Origin: Clostridium estertheticum
GTDB lineage: Bacteria > Bacillota > Clostridia > Clostridiales > Clostridiaceae
Direction of reading: 5' to 3'
DNA length: 64,000 nucleotides
Assembly (NCBI RefSeq): GCF_026650985.1
Contig: NZ_CP086239.1
Location: 2,480,001 to 2,544,000, forward strand
Positions 1 to 9,070 of this stretch are shown here, piece after piece. The position numbers and the translations under genes are program-made. Positions within the stretch are counted from its first letter, which is position 1, and every line of letters starts with the position of its first letter. The notes below the pieces were generated by a model. The model ran no database searches and was not told the origin of the DNA. It saw only the letters and a list, made by a program, of their open reading frames with translations.

Positions 1-46
1 CTCTCGTACTTCTTCTATTTCTTATATTTTTCAAAGTTTCATTCAT
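1..46 (-). CDS. Nitroreductase-like protein, N-terminal fragment cut by window edge
   Basis: A start codon at 46 on the minus strand follows a strong AGGAGG (53-58) with 6 bases between. Only 15 codons remain, reading MNETLKNIRNRRSTR. This start, with RNRRSTR, is typical of the nitroreductase family (FMN-dependent NAD(P)H oxidoreductases), whose first helix carries a KxRRSxR-like motif. The rest of the gene lies outside the window, so the family call is an inference from very few residues. It is divergent from the methyltransferase gene at 213. Confidence 0.5.
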   Translation of the reverse strand, partial: MNETLKNIRNRRSTR

Positions 47-145
47 AATAAATCCTCCTAAGTATATTTGATTTTTTTAACATCTAGTCACTAAAACAAT
101 ACTATATCACATTTTCTTCATTAAACGCACAGAATCACTCATTTC

Positions 146-176
146 TTGTTAAAAAAAATAAAATCTATGCTATAAT
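146..176 (+). promoter_or_regulatory. Promoter of the methyltransferase gene
   Basis: TTGTTA at 146-151 and TATAAT at 171-176, spacing 19. The -10 is extended (TGCTATAAT), which can offset the long spacer. It lies 37 bases before the chosen start at 213. Confidence 0.5.
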
Positions 177-212
177 TATAGTTATTAAATTTAAACATAA
201 GAGGTGAAACAA

Positions 213-1856
213 ATGATAGATATAAATGATAAGTTAGAAATAAATAATAAAATTACAATTTTATTAGAAAATTTAAAAACTTCAGATGATAAACAGAGAT
301 CCGCTATAATAAACAAACTATCTCTTGATTATAATAATGCCATTCCACTGTTATGGTCAAAAATAATAACTGAGGATGACCCTAGGGCATTACTATCCGT
401 TATGAGGGATATTTTAAAAAAGGAAAAACCAAAGGGAATGTTTAAAAGAACTATTGGTAATTCAAAGGAAAAGCTCATTGCATTTCTTTCACATCCTGAT
501 CCTAAGGTTCGAAAGAATGTGTGTGGTGTCATCGGTGAACTCGCAGACCCTGCATATTTAGAAGGCTTATATAATGCCTATAACGCCGAAGAGAAGCTAT
601 TTGTAAGATATTCATATGTACTTGCAATAGGTAACTGTGGCAGCGCTATTGATGCAGAAAAGCTAAAGGAAATGTTTGAGGAAGTAGTCCATAACGAGCA
701 AATTTCAAAAGATAATAACTCACTGATTACAACTAATAAACATATTAATGAAGAAAAACTAGCACTTACAAGAGCAATAGATAAATTATCTCCAACCGCA
801 CGCCATGAATTTAAAGGATTTGATACTCCTGTACCAATGTTACTCACAATTATGAATTATCAATATCAGCTTACTTTAGCTGAACTTGATGAAAAATTAA
901 TCGAAGGTAGACTTATTAATGATGGTATACTTATATGTGAAAATGATTTAGATAAGATTTATAGTTGCAGGACCTTTTATGAACTTTTATATCCTTTAGG
1001 TGATTGCTCTGACGTGTTGTTTGATTATAAGATAATTGCAGCTGAAATTATGAATGCAGATATTGTAGGCTTTTTAAATGATTGTCACGCTAATGAATCG
1101 AATTCTCCTTTTGGATACAGAATTGAATTTAAAACTACGGACTCCAACAGAGATAGATCTGATTTCGTAAAAAATTTATCTAGAGAGTTAGATGAAATCT
1201 CCTCTGGAAATTTAAGAAATAGCCCTTCCTCATATGAAGTTGAAATTCGAATACTTGAAAAAGATAATCTTTGTAATGTATATATTAAGTTATATTCCTT
1301 TAAAGATGATAGATTTGATTATAGAAAAAATGACCTAGCAACATCTATAAATCCAGTAACTGCAGCTATTGTAATAAAATCTATACAGCAATGGCTAGAA
1401 CCTAATGCTAAAGTTATAGATCCATTTTGCGGCGCAGGGACAATGCTTATAGAAAGATCTAAGTTAGAACAATTCGAGTCTTTAACAGGAATTGATATAT
1501 TTAGAACCGCTATAACAGCTGCAACAATAAATTCTAAATTAGCTGATGTAGACATAGAACTTATAGCTGATGATACATTAGAATTTATTCCTTATACTCT
1601 ATATGATGAGATTATAACAAATATGCCTTTTGATAATAAATCTACCACCCATAACAAGTATGCAGACCTATATAATGCATTTATAGCTAAGATTCCGAAG
1701 CTAGTTAAATCAAACGGAATGGCATTTGTGTACACAATAGAAAAGGAATTATTTAGGGAAATTTTATTAGATAATGATCAACTTGAATTACTTAAAGAAA
1801 TAAAAATTGAAAGTGGTAGACTTACACCTCATGTTTTTGTTCTACGAGTAAAATAA
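213..1856 (+). CDS. HEAT-repeat protein fused to a UPF0020/Trm14-type RNA methyltransferase
   Basis: The start is the ATG at 213, six bases after GAGGTG; an in-frame GTG at 204 lies inside that ribosome site. The N-terminal third is helical and HEAT-like, for example around KVRKNVCGVIGELADPAYLE. The C-terminal domain is a SAM-dependent methyltransferase of the UPF0020 family: the SAM loop DPFCGAGTMLIE lies near residues 402-413 and the catalytic NMPFD motif near residue 470. Known relatives (RlmL, Trm14, Trm11) methylate guanine N2 in rRNA or tRNA, so an RNA target is more likely than DNA. The fusion to HEAT repeats is less common, and the true substrate cannot be read from sequence. It is a single-gene unit ending in a bidirectional terminator. 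Confidence 0.8.
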   Translation: MIDINDKLEINNKITILLENLKTSDDKQRSAIINKLSLDYNNAIPLLWSKIITEDDPRALLSVMRDILKKEKPKGMFKRTIGNSKEKLIAFLSHPDPKVRKNVCGVIGELADPAYLEGLYNAYNAEEKLFVRYSYVLAIGNCGSAIDAEKLKEMFEEVVHNEQISKDNNSLITTNKHINEEKLALTRAIDKLSPTARHEFKGFDTPVPMLLTIMNYQYQLTLAELDEKLIEGRLINDGILICENDLDKIYSCRTFYELLYPLGDCSDVLFDYKIIAAEIMNADIVGFLNDCHANESNSPFGYRIEFKTTDSNRDRSDFVKNLSRELDEISSGNLRNSPSSYEVEIRILEKDNLCNVYIKLYSFKDDRFDYRKNDLATSINPVTAAIVIKSIQQWLEPNAKVIDPFCGAGTMLIERSKLEQFESLTGIDIFRTAITAATINSKLADVDIELIADDTLEFIPYTLYDEIITNMPFDNKSTTHNKYADLYNAFIAKIPKLVKSNGMAFVYTIEKELFREILLDNDQLELLKEIKIESGRLTPHVFVLRVK

Positions 1857-1870
1857 ATTAAGAATATAAA

Positions 1871-1910
1871 AAAAACAAATGCATCTAAATAATAGATGCA
1901 TTTGTTTTTT
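1871..1910. terminator. Bidirectional terminator between the methyltransferase and nadE1
   Basis: An A-run, then arms of AAACAAATGCATCT and AGATGCATTTGTTT around a short loop, then a T-run. It serves both convergent genes. Confidence 0.85.
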
Positions 1911-1914
1911 AAAT

Positions 1915-2718
1915 TTATTCTACCCACCAAGTATCTTTTGTTGAAACAGGTAAATGCCTTTTGTGTTTAGATACATTGTATAACTTCAATATCTTTGCCT
2001 CATATTCATTAGAAATTTCTTCACCTCTTAAATACATACAAACTTGATGATTTAATTCTGTTACTTCTTCTAAATTTGATTTATTATCCCACATACCGCT
2101 TGTAGATACCTTATCAATTATAGATTTAGGAGCATTAAATATCTTAGCCATTTCATAAATTATACCTTTTGTTATCCCAGCAAGTGGTTTTACATCTGCA
2201 GCATCATCACCAAACTTAGTTACCATTCCTAGAGTTAATTCAGCAACATTTGTGCAACCTGCAACTAAAACATCATAAACTTCAGCTATTCTATATATAA
2301 CTGTCATTCTTATTCTAGATTTTGTATTCCCTATATCTACTTTTGAAGAAGGCAAATTATGGAGAAGATCAAGAGATTCATTTACAGGTCCTGTTATATC
2401 ATAAGTTCTAAATACATCAGGTTGTATTACATGCTTCTCAATTTCTAATTCCGCTATATCTGGATTAATTCCAAAAGGAAGAGATAAATTGATTAGCTCA
2501 AGCCCAGATTTTTTGATAAGCATACTAGTAACAAAACTGTCTACCCCACCTGTTAGATTACATACATATCCTTTTTTACCAGCAAGCTGCGCATATTTTT
2601 TTAAAAAAGTACAAGTTTCCTCTATCATTCTATATGCATATTTCTCATCCGACTCATCTTGAAGAGGACAAGGTATACCAAATTCACTCATTATCTCATT
2701 TTGTTTAATTTTATCCAT
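1915..2718 (-). CDS. nadE: NAD(+) synthetase, ammonia-dependent (paralogue 1)
   Basis: A 267-residue protein of the NadE family, which amidates deamido-NAD+ with ATP. The PP-loop reads LTGGVDSF near residue 57, with Thr replacing the usual first Ser of SGGxDS. Downstream motifs NTKSRIRM, GCTNVAEL and KFGDDAAD correspond to the substrate and ATP segments of NadE. There is no N-terminal nitrilase domain, so free ammonia should be the nitrogen donor. The ATG follows a GGGGGA ribosome site. Its promoter contains a Rex-like operator (2774-2791), which suggests control by the NADH/NAD+ ratio. A close paralogue lies at 5410-6213, and the two flank the AmmeMemoRadiSam genes. Confidence 0.92.
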   Translation of the reverse strand: MDKIKQNEIMSEFGIPCPLQDESDEKYAYRMIEETCTFLKKYAQLAGKKGYVCNLTGGVDSFVTSMLIKKSGLELINLSLPFGINPDIAELEIEKHVIQPDVFRTYDITGPVNESLDLLHNLPSSKVDIGNTKSRIRMTVIYRIAEVYDVLVAGCTNVAELTLGMVTKFGDDAADVKPLAGITKGIIYEMAKIFNAPKSIIDKVSTSGMWDNKSNLEEVTELNHQVCMYLRGEEISNEYEAKILKLYNVSKHKRHLPVSTKDTWWVE

Positions 2719-2761
2719 TTCGTTCCCCCTTAAACTTATTTATATTCTCATTATAACACAT

Positions 2762-2791
2762 ATTATATATATTACGTTAAAACATTAACAA
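2762..2791 (-). promoter_or_regulatory. nadE1 promoter overlapping a Rex-like operator
   Basis: On the minus strand, TTGTTA (2786-2791), an 18-base spacer and TATAAT (2762-2767). The -35 and spacer contain TTGTTAATGTTTTAACGT (2774-2791). This matches the Rex consensus TTGTTAANNNNTTAACAA except at its last two positions. Binding there would block RNA polymerase. The same 18 bp recur exactly at 12368-12385. Confidence 0.65.
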
Positions 2792-2851
2792 TATTCATCC
2801 AATATTAACTATTATGATGATATAACTAATAATCATCTATATACTATGGAC

Positions 2852-3838
2852 TTAGCACACAATATTTATTTTAAAACCACACTTTGGGCATAAATCATTA
2901 CAAATGTTAACATTAATATGATATCCTTCTCTTACTATAATTTTATGACCACACTTTGGACAGTATGTTGAGTTATCCATATTAGTAACATTACCCATAT
3001 AAACATAATTTAGATATTGTTTTGCTATCTTTCTATCTTCAATCATTACTTCAATGTTTGTTGCCGGCTTCCCCATTTTATAGCTAGGAAAGTATCTTGA
3101 TAAATGAAGTGGAATGTCTTTATTTAATGAAGCTATAAAACTTGCAATTTCCTTAACCTCAAATTCAGAATCATTTTCACCATTTACCAGAAGTGTAGTT
3201 ACCTCTACATGACATTCTTTCGATGCCCTCCTTATAGTATTAAGTACTGGTGAAATGTTCCCTCCACATGTTCCTCTATAATAATCGTTGTTAAATGATT
3301 TTAAATCTATATTCATAGCATCCACATAAGGAAGAAGTTTCTTTATAGGTTCTTCATTTATATATCCATTTGTTACTAACACTATATTTATGTCTTTAAT
3401 GTTCTCTTTTAATAGCTTTGATGACTGGTATACATATTCATACCAGATGGAAGGTTCATTATATGTAAATGCCACTCCAATATTGTCTTCAAGTCCTTTG
3501 CAAACTTCAACCAATTTTTCTGGAGGTAAATATTCACTTCTTGGACTCCCTTGTGATATTCTATGATTTTGACAAAATCCACAACTAAAATTGCATCCAA
3601 AACTCCCAACTGATAAGATATTGGTACCCGGTTTAAAGTGATACAATGGCTTTTTTTCTATAGGATCTTGTGCCATAGAAGTTATTTCTCCGTAATTTGT
3701 TGTGTAAAGTTTTCCCTCGTGATTTACCCGCACATTACATTTTCCAAATGCACCATCGATAATAAAGCAGTTATGAGGGCAAAGTTTACAATTTATATAA
3801 CCTGCTGCTTTTTCATAAAACAAAGCCTCTTTTTCCAT
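2852..3838 (-). CDS. AmmeMemoRadiSam system radical SAM enzyme
   Basis: A 328-residue radical SAM protein. The [4Fe-4S]/SAM motif CNFSCGFCQN (CxxxCxxC) lies near residue 82. The N-terminus has Cys pairs (CKLCPHNC) and the C-terminus is a zinc-ribbon-like module with two CPKCG knuckles. This size and motif set match the radical SAM member of the AmmeMemoRadiSam system (relatives of pyruvate-formate-lyase activases). The substrate of this family is unknown. It starts 11 bases after the Memo-AMMECR1 gene at 3850-5250, so the two form an operon, as they do in many genomes. Confidence 0.88.
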   Translation of the reverse strand: MEKEALFYEKAAGYINCKLCPHNCFIIDGAFGKCNVRVNHEGKLYTTNYGEITSMAQDPIEKKPLYHFKPGTNILSVGSFGCNFSCGFCQNHRISQGSPRSEYLPPEKLVEVCKGLEDNIGVAFTYNEPSIWYEYVYQSSKLLKENIKDINIVLVTNGYINEEPIKKLLPYVDAMNIDLKSFNNDYYRGTCGGNISPVLNTIRRASKECHVEVTTLLVNGENDSEFEVKEIASFIASLNKDIPLHLSRYFPSYKMGKPATNIEVMIEDRKIAKQYLNYVYMGNVTNMDNSTYCPKCGHKIIVREGYHINVNICNDLCPKCGFKINIVC

Positions 3839-3849
3839 ATCCCCACCTC

Positions 3850-5250
3850 CTAAATATGACGAGTAACCTCAAACTTTTCTATAGAATAATCCTCATTTGT
3901 CAAAATTCCAGCTTTATTAAGCGCAATACTTATTTGCTGATCTATGGTGGAAACACCCTCAATATCTGGTAATAACACTCCACTATTTTCTCCACTTCTA
4001 ACAATTACTCCATACTTTTTAGGGTTTAGCTCTTCTTTTAAAGCTTTTACAGGCTTTGTCAGAACATCTACTGAAAATACAATATCTTCAAGTTCTGTGG
4101 AAGCTACGTTAATAAACCTTGGGTCACCTTCTCCTGCTGAAACCGCATTTTTCATTATTTCCTCTGCAATATTCTCTGATGTTGGAAAAATGGTGCCTAT
4201 GCACCCTCTTAATACTCCAAATTTTTTAAGAGATACAAAAACGCCTCTTTTATTATTTAACATTTCGCAAGGCACATAACTTGGTAGATCCATATAATTA
4301 CCCTCTGCTAAATAATAGGTAAGACTTTCTCTAGCAAGACGTACATAAAAGTCCTCATTCTTTATTCTTTCATTATATTTTTTTTCTTTTTCTTTAATTA
4401 TTTCAGATAAAATATCTCTGCCACTTTTTTTAAGCTTAAATTTCATTACCGCATATCCAACTCCAAAGGTACCTTCATAGGAAAGAAGTTCTCCCACTAT
4501 GTCGTTACCATCCATTGCCCCAAGCATTATATAATAAGATCTCAAGCCACATTCTCCAGCTTTTTGTATCATTTCAGGATCTATATTAAATGCTCCAGAT
4601 ACATCTCCATTTTTAAGTAAACTTATTATCTTCTTATCAAATTTTTCTCCATATGGATTGTATTCATAGGTCCCTTCATCCTTAAGATGATGTGAAAGAT
4701 CACCACTACCAATAAACACAACGTTTTTATTGCTTTCCTGCACAGCCTCCTCTATTAGTTTGCCAAATTTATATAACTCAATAGGAGTAAGCCCACCATA
4801 TGTAATATGCACAAGCTTAAAAAGGTTATATTTATTGAAAGCAAAATACAGTGGAACTAAACATCCATGGTCTAATTCGTATTCCCTACCATATTGTTTA
4901 AGTGTGCTACTTGTTGCCCTTACAATTGGTATATTGATTTTCTCCGCCCTCACCATAATTTCGTGAGTAAGATCCATATCTATCTCAAAGTTCATAGAAA
5001 CTTCTGGTGCCCCAAATTGCTTTAAACTTCCTGTTATATATGGTTCAAAAGAAACCGCTATAGCATCCGAGAACATAGTACCATGTGGGGTAACCATTAT
5101 TATCACCTCTGGTTTTAACTCAGCTATTTCACACCCAATTCTCTCACATGCATCATATGTGTTTTTTATCTTTTTTTCCTCTCCATGTCCCACTTCTGGA
5201 ATTATTATAGGGGGATGTGGCATTGCAAAATAAGCTACTATTTTACCCAA
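3850..5250 (-). CDS. Memo-like dioxygenase / AMMECR1 fusion (AmmeMemoRadiSam proteins B and A)
   Basis: Two domains. Residues 1 to about 265 are Memo-like, related to class III extradiol dioxygenases, with metal-site His segments FAMPHPPIIIP, DHGCLVPLYF and GSGDLSHHL. Residues from about 285 to the end are AMMECR1 (YVPCEMLNNKRGVFVSLKK, LRGCIGTIFPT). The chosen start is the TTG at 5250, six bases after AGAGGTG. A GTG at 5259 is in frame but lies within that ribosome site. The biochemical role of the system is unknown; its constant companion is the radical SAM gene directly downstream. Confidence 0.88.
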   Translation of the reverse strand: MGKIVAYFAMPHPPIIIPEVGHGEEKKIKNTYDACERIGCEIAELKPEVIIMVTPHGTMFSDAIAVSFEPYITGSLKQFGAPEVSMNFEIDMDLTHEIMVRAEKINIPIVRATSSTLKQYGREYELDHGCLVPLYFAFNKYNLFKLVHITYGGLTPIELYKFGKLIEEAVQESNKNVVFIGSGDLSHHLKDEGTYEYNPYGEKFDKKIISLLKNGDVSGAFNIDPEMIQKAGECGLRSYYIMLGAMDGNDIVGELLSYEGTFGVGYAVMKFKLKKSGRDILSEIIKEKEKKYNERIKNEDFYVRLARESLTYYLAEGNYMDLPSYVPCEMLNNKRGVFVSLKKFGVLRGCIGTIFPTSENIAEEIMKNAVSAGEGDPRFINVASTELEDIVFSVDVLTKPVKALKEELNPKKYGVIVRSGENSGVLLPDIEGVSTIDQQISIALNKAGILTNEDYSIEKFEVTRHI

Positions 5251-5361
5251 TATCGTCACCTCTCATATTTATTACTAAATATATTTTGCCCACTACTTTA
5301 AATTCATATCCATAAATTTTATAACAATTAATCATTAATTTAACTTATATTAATGACTAAC

Positions 5362-5392
5362 GTAAAAAAGAGATGTTATACATCTCTTTTAC
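5362..5392 (-). terminator. Terminator after nadE2
   Basis: The inverted repeat AAAAGAGATGT / ACATCTCTTTT has a 3-base loop. On the minus strand it is followed by a T-run. Confidence 0.8.
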
Positions 5393-5409
5393 TGTAGGTT
5401 TTTGTAAAT

Positions 5410-6213
5410 TTATTCAATCCACCAAGTATCTTTTAACAAAACTGGTAAATGTCTTTTGTGTTTAGAAATTTCATATAGCTTTAATATTTTTTCCTCATAT
5501 GCTCCTTCTATATCTCCACCTCTTAAATATATACAAACCTGATGATTTAGTTCTGTTACTATTTTTTGATTTGTTCCATTATCCCATACACCAGTTGTAG
5601 AAAGCTTATCAATTATAGATTGAGGTGCATTAAGTATTTTTGCCATTTCATATACTACACCTTTTGTTATTCCTGCAAGTGGTTGTACATCTGCCGCACC
5701 ATCACCATATTTAGTCATCATGCCTAGTGATAACTCTGCAGCATTTGAGACACCAGCAACTAAAACATCATAAACTTCAGCTATTCTATATAATACAGTC
5801 ATTCTTATTCTAGCTTTTGTATTCCCAATATCTACCTTTGAAGAAGGTAAATCACGTAAAAGTTCAATAGATTCAATAACAGGACCCATTATATCATAGG
5901 TTTTGAACACCTCTGGTTTTATCACACATTTAGCTTTTTCTACATCATCTATATCTTGTTTTATTCCAAAAGGAAGTGATAAATTAATTAATTCTAGTCC
6001 AGCTTTTCTAATTAGCATACTTGTAACGAAACTATCTACTCCACCTGTAAGATGACAAACATACCCTTTTTTACCTGTAGCTTGCGCATACTTTTTTAAA
6101 AAATCAGAAGTTTCTTCTATCATTCTATTTGCATATTTTTCATCTGACTCATCTTTAAAAGGATGAGGTATAGCAAATTCTTTCATAATTTTTTGTTGTT
6201 TAATTTTATCCAT
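5410..6213 (-). CDS. nadE: NAD(+) synthetase, ammonia-dependent (paralogue 2)
   Basis: 267 residues, the same length as the copy at 1915-2718 and similar along its whole length, including the start MDKIKQ and the end DTWWIE. The PP-loop is LTGGVDSF. GVSNAAEL and KYGDGAAD match NadE, and this copy keeps the usual GDGAAD where copy 1 has GDDAAD. There is no glutaminase domain. It has its own leader and terminator and shows no Rex-like site, so the copies may answer to different signals. Both look intact. Retention of two ammonia-dependent NadE proteins is unusual. Confidence 0.92.
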   Translation of the reverse strand: MDKIKQQKIMKEFAIPHPFKDESDEKYANRMIEETSDFLKKYAQATGKKGYVCHLTGGVDSFVTSMLIRKAGLELINLSLPFGIKQDIDDVEKAKCVIKPEVFKTYDIMGPVIESIELLRDLPSSKVDIGNTKARIRMTVLYRIAEVYDVLVAGVSNAAELSLGMMTKYGDGAADVQPLAGITKGVVYEMAKILNAPQSIIDKLSTTGVWDNGTNQKIVTELNHQVCIYLRGGDIEGAYEEKILKLYEISKHKRHLPVLLKDTWWIE

Positions 6214-6303
6214 TTAGAGCCTCCTTAAACTTATGTATACGATTATTATAACACATATTATGCTATTTACCCCATATGATAACATTTATTATTAGTTAAA
6301 AAT

Positions 6304-6345
6304 AAAAAAACCTCTAAAATTAATATCTAATTTTAGAGGTTTTTT
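6304..6345. terminator. Terminator of the rnf operon
   Basis: A strong inverted repeat (CCTCTAAAATTA / TAATTTTAGAGG) is flanked by A- and T-runs. It lies downstream of rnfB and upstream of nadE2. Confidence 0.85.
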
Positions 6346-6377
6346 ATGAATTTATAAAACTTTATACAGACGAAATT

Positions 6378-7253
6378 TTATTCAGATAAAGTTTTATTTT
6401 TAACTGGTTCTGCTGCTATATTTGCTGATGGAGCTTCTTTTATAAAAGTTTTAATTGCTCCAGTAGGACACTTATGTGTGCAAGTAGCTTCACTACACTC
6501 TGAAACACAAATTTTACTGTCTACTACAGCTAAATTGTTTTCAATTTTTATTGCACCGTGGGAACAATTTTTAACACAAATTCCACACCCAATACACGCT
6601 ATAGTACAAAGTTTACGAGCTACAGCGCCTTTGTCTTTTGAATTACAATTTATAGCCACATGAATTCCAGGTGAAACTAAATCAATAACTTTCTTTGGAC
6701 AAACTGATTTACATTTTCCGCAGCCTGTACATTTTTCTTCATCAATAATAGGTAATCCATTATCACCCATTGTCATTGCATCAAAGGGACAATTGTTAAC
6801 ACAAGTTCCAAAACCAAGACAACCATATTGACATCCCTTAGGTCCTCCCTGTAGTAATGATGCTGCAACGCAGTCTTGTACACCTTTATACTCGTAAGCC
6901 TTAACAGCTTTATCTGTGCTGCCAGCGCAATGTACAAAAGCAACCTTTGGTTCCACTTCTAATGCTGCTTTACCAGTTAAATCAGCTACCAATTTTGCAA
7001 CAGCTGCTTTACCTGGAACACAAAGATTTGGTGGTACCTCATCATTCATAACTACAGCTTCTGCATATGCCATACAACCAGCAAATCCACAGGCTCCACA
7101 CTGACCTTTTGGTAATATATCTTCAACGATATGAATCAATGGATTTATTTCAATAGAAAACTTTTTATTAGCAAATGCTAAAACTAAACCAAACACCAAT
7201 CCAACTATTGTCATTACAATTAACACTGCAATTGCAATTTCTAAATTACTCAT
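6378..7253 (-). CDS. rnfB: Rnf complex subunit B (iron-sulfur electron carrier)
   Basis: 291 residues. A single N-terminal membrane helix (about 5-27) is followed by a [4Fe-4S] module CGACGFAGC at 52-60 with a further Cys in LCVPG. Several ferredoxin-type CxxCxxCxxxCP clusters follow (CTGCGKCKSVCP, CIGCGICVKNC). RnfB takes electrons from, or gives them to, ferredoxin on the cytoplasmic face. It is the last gene of rnfCDGEAB. In a diazotroph Rnf can run in reverse and use the ion gradient to reduce ferredoxin for nitrogenase. The C-terminal tail is Ala/Lys-rich. Confidence 0.95.
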   Translation of the reverse strand: MSNLEIAIAVLIVMTIVGLVFGLVLAFANKKFSIEINPLIHIVEDILPKGQCGACGFAGCMAYAEAVVMNDEVPPNLCVPGKAAVAKLVADLTGKAALEVEPKVAFVHCAGSTDKAVKAYEYKGVQDCVAASLLQGGPKGCQYGCLGFGTCVNNCPFDAMTMGDNGLPIIDEEKCTGCGKCKSVCPKKVIDLVSPGIHVAINCNSKDKGAVARKLCTIACIGCGICVKNCSHGAIKIENNLAVVDSKICVSECSEATCTHKCPTGAIKTFIKEAPSANIAAEPVKNKTLSE

Positions 7254-7273
7254 ATTAATTTTTCAGCTCCTTT

Positions 7274-7855
7274 TTATACTGGTATCATCCCAGAAAAACC
7301 TAAGAAGGCTAATGCAAGCATTCCAGCTAAAATAAACGCTACACCAAGCCCTTGAAGTGGTTTTGGGACATCCGCAAGTCTTAATTTTTCTCTTAAACTT
7401 GCCATAAGGACGATTGCCAAAGTAAAGCCTAAACCGGCACCTACTGCAGTTACCGCACTGTCTAAAAACGAATTATTATTTTCTACATTTAAAAGTGGTA
7501 CACTAAATACAATACAATTTGTAGCAATTAATAATAAATAAATTCCCCACATATTATATAAAGTAGGTGCATGTTTTTTAATAATCATTTCTAAAAGCTG
7601 AACAAAACTAGCAATTAGAAGTACAAATACCACTGTTGTTAAAAATGTTAAATGAAAAGGCATTAATACAAAATGGTAAACTAACCAAGCCATCATAGAG
7701 CTTAATGTCATAACAGAAGTTACAGCCATTCCAATACCAATAGATGCATTTAAACTTTTTGAAACTCCAAAGAAAATACAAAGCCCTAAAAACCTTGTTA
7801 AAACGAAATTGTTTACAACTATATTACTTGCAAGTATGGTTAAATAATGCCCCAT
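7274..7855 (-). CDS. rnfA: Rnf complex membrane subunit A
   Basis: 193 residues, almost entirely hydrophobic, with about six membrane helices. The start MGHYLTILASNIVVNNFVL and the segment FLGLCIFFGVSKSL are typical of RnfA/NqrE. Together with RnfE it forms the membrane pair that holds an inter-subunit iron-sulfur site in Rnf. Its start overlaps the stop of rnfE by one base (7855), indicating translational coupling. Confidence 0.95.
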   Translation of the reverse strand: MGHYLTILASNIVVNNFVLTRFLGLCIFFGVSKSLNASIGIGMAVTSVMTLSSMMAWLVYHFVLMPFHLTFLTTVVFVLLIASFVQLLEMIIKKHAPTLYNMWGIYLLLIATNCIVFSVPLLNVENNNSFLDSAVTAVGAGLGFTLAIVLMASLREKLRLADVPKPLQGLGVAFILAGMLALAFLGFSGMIPV

Positions 7856-8478
7856 TACATCTCACCTCTCTCGAGTTTAACTTTTTCACTATGCTCAATC
7901 CACATCTTAAAACCAGCTACCATGTAGCCAATTAATATAAATGCACCTGGTGATAAAACCATGATAAGTGCCGGATTATACCAAGCACCAAGAATTTTTA
8001 TTCCAAATAATGTTCCTGCACCAATAAGTTCACGAACTACCCCGATTAATACAAGTCCAAGTGCAAACCCACATCCCATTCCAAGTCCATCAAACATAGA
8101 TGGAATAACTTTATTCTTTGAAGCAAAAACTTCTGCTCTAGCTAAAATAATTGCAAAAACAACTATCAATGCTAGATATATACCTAAAGCTTTATTAAGT
8201 GCTGGCAAATATGCCTGTAATACTAACTGTACTACAGTAACAATTGTTGCAACTGAAGTAATATACACCGGCACACGAACCGTCGGATTAACTAATTTTC
8301 TAGTAACAGATACAACCATATTATTAGCAGTAATAACAAACATTACCGCAAGTCCCATAACCAAGGAGTTTAGCGCACTACTAGTTACCGCGAGTGCTGG
8401 GCAAAGACTAAGTGCAAGAACAAAAATTGGGTTCTCTTCAATAATCCCTTTTTTAAATATGTTCCATAACTCTCTCAT
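7855..8478 (-). CDS. rnfE: Rnf complex membrane subunit E
   Basis: 207 residues with about six membrane helices. The start MRELWNIFKKGIIEENPIFV and the segment LGLCPALAVTSSA-like LSLCPALAVTSSA are characteristic of RnfE/NqrD. It lies between rnfG (1 base gap) and rnfA (1 base overlap), the usual order in clostridial rnf operons. It helps form the ion-translocating membrane core. Confidence 0.95.
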   Translation of the reverse strand: MRELWNIFKKGIIEENPIFVLALSLCPALAVTSSALNSLVMGLAVMFVITANNMVVSVTRKLVNPTVRVPVYITSVATIVTVVQLVLQAYLPALNKALGIYLALIVVFAIILARAEVFASKNKVIPSMFDGLGMGCGFALGLVLIGVVRELIGAGTLFGIKILGAWYNPALIMVLSPGAFILIGYMVAGFKMWIEHSEKVKLERGEM

Positions 8479-8479
8479 A

Positions 8480-9064
8480 TTATTTCCTCCCTACAAACTG
8501 TGTAACTTCTTGCACAGCTTCTTTAATGCCTTTAGTTACCGCTTTAGAAGTAATGGTAGCACCAGTCATAGCTTGAATATTATTTGTTTTTGTTGGATCT
8601 TTTGTTACTTCTAAATCTTTGACTGCCTTACCTTTAAATTGGTTTCTAAAAGGATCTTTACTTGCATTATCTCCAAGTCCAGGTGTTTCTTTAGTTGTTA
8701 ATATAGTAAATTCAATAATTTTACCTTGAGGTGTAACTGCTACAAGCATTGTAATTGCTCCACCATATCCTTTACTTTCTGCTGGCACAACATATCCAAC
8801 TACTTTTCCATCTTTTTCTGCAGTAAACCATTCTGTCTTACCCTTTACAGGCTTAAATTCTTGTGCACCTACCACTAGTGATTTCATTGCATCAGTTTTA
8901 ATTCCTGCCGCTGTTTTTAATGCAACCGGTGCTGTAAAAAAATATACTACAGCAATAATCAATCCTGATATAAAACAGGCAATTGTTAAATTTATAGTGA
9001 TTTGAAAAATGCTATATTTTTTCTCATGATTAACTTTAGGCTTGATATTATTCTCATCTGACAT
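8480..9064 (-). CDS. rnfG: Rnf complex subunit G (covalent FMN)
   Basis: 194 residues. One N-terminal helix (about 20-46) anchors an extracytoplasmic FMN-binding domain. The flavinylation motif near residue 168 reads MTGATITSKAV; its second Thr is the expected FMN attachment point. The domain fold is supported by GYGGAITMLVAVTPQGKI and ETPGLGDNA. It carries electrons between RnfD and the membrane core. No apbE flavin transferase is seen in the window, so it must be elsewhere. Confidence 0.95.
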   Translation of the reverse strand: MSDENNIKPKVNHEKKYSIFQITINLTIACFISGLIIAVVYFFTAPVALKTAAGIKTDAMKSLVVGAQEFKPVKGKTEWFTAEKDGKVVGYVVPAESKGYGGAITMLVAVTPQGKIIEFTILTTKETPGLGDNASKDPFRNQFKGKAVKDLEVTKDPTKTNNIQAMTGATITSKAVTKGIKEAVQEVTQFVGRK

Positions 9065-9070
9065 TTTTCA

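Noticed and set aside
7961-8614. A 217-codon plus-strand open frame
   Set aside because: It is antisense to rnfE and rnfG, has no ribosome site and no recognisable protein pattern; the rnf frames are clearly real.
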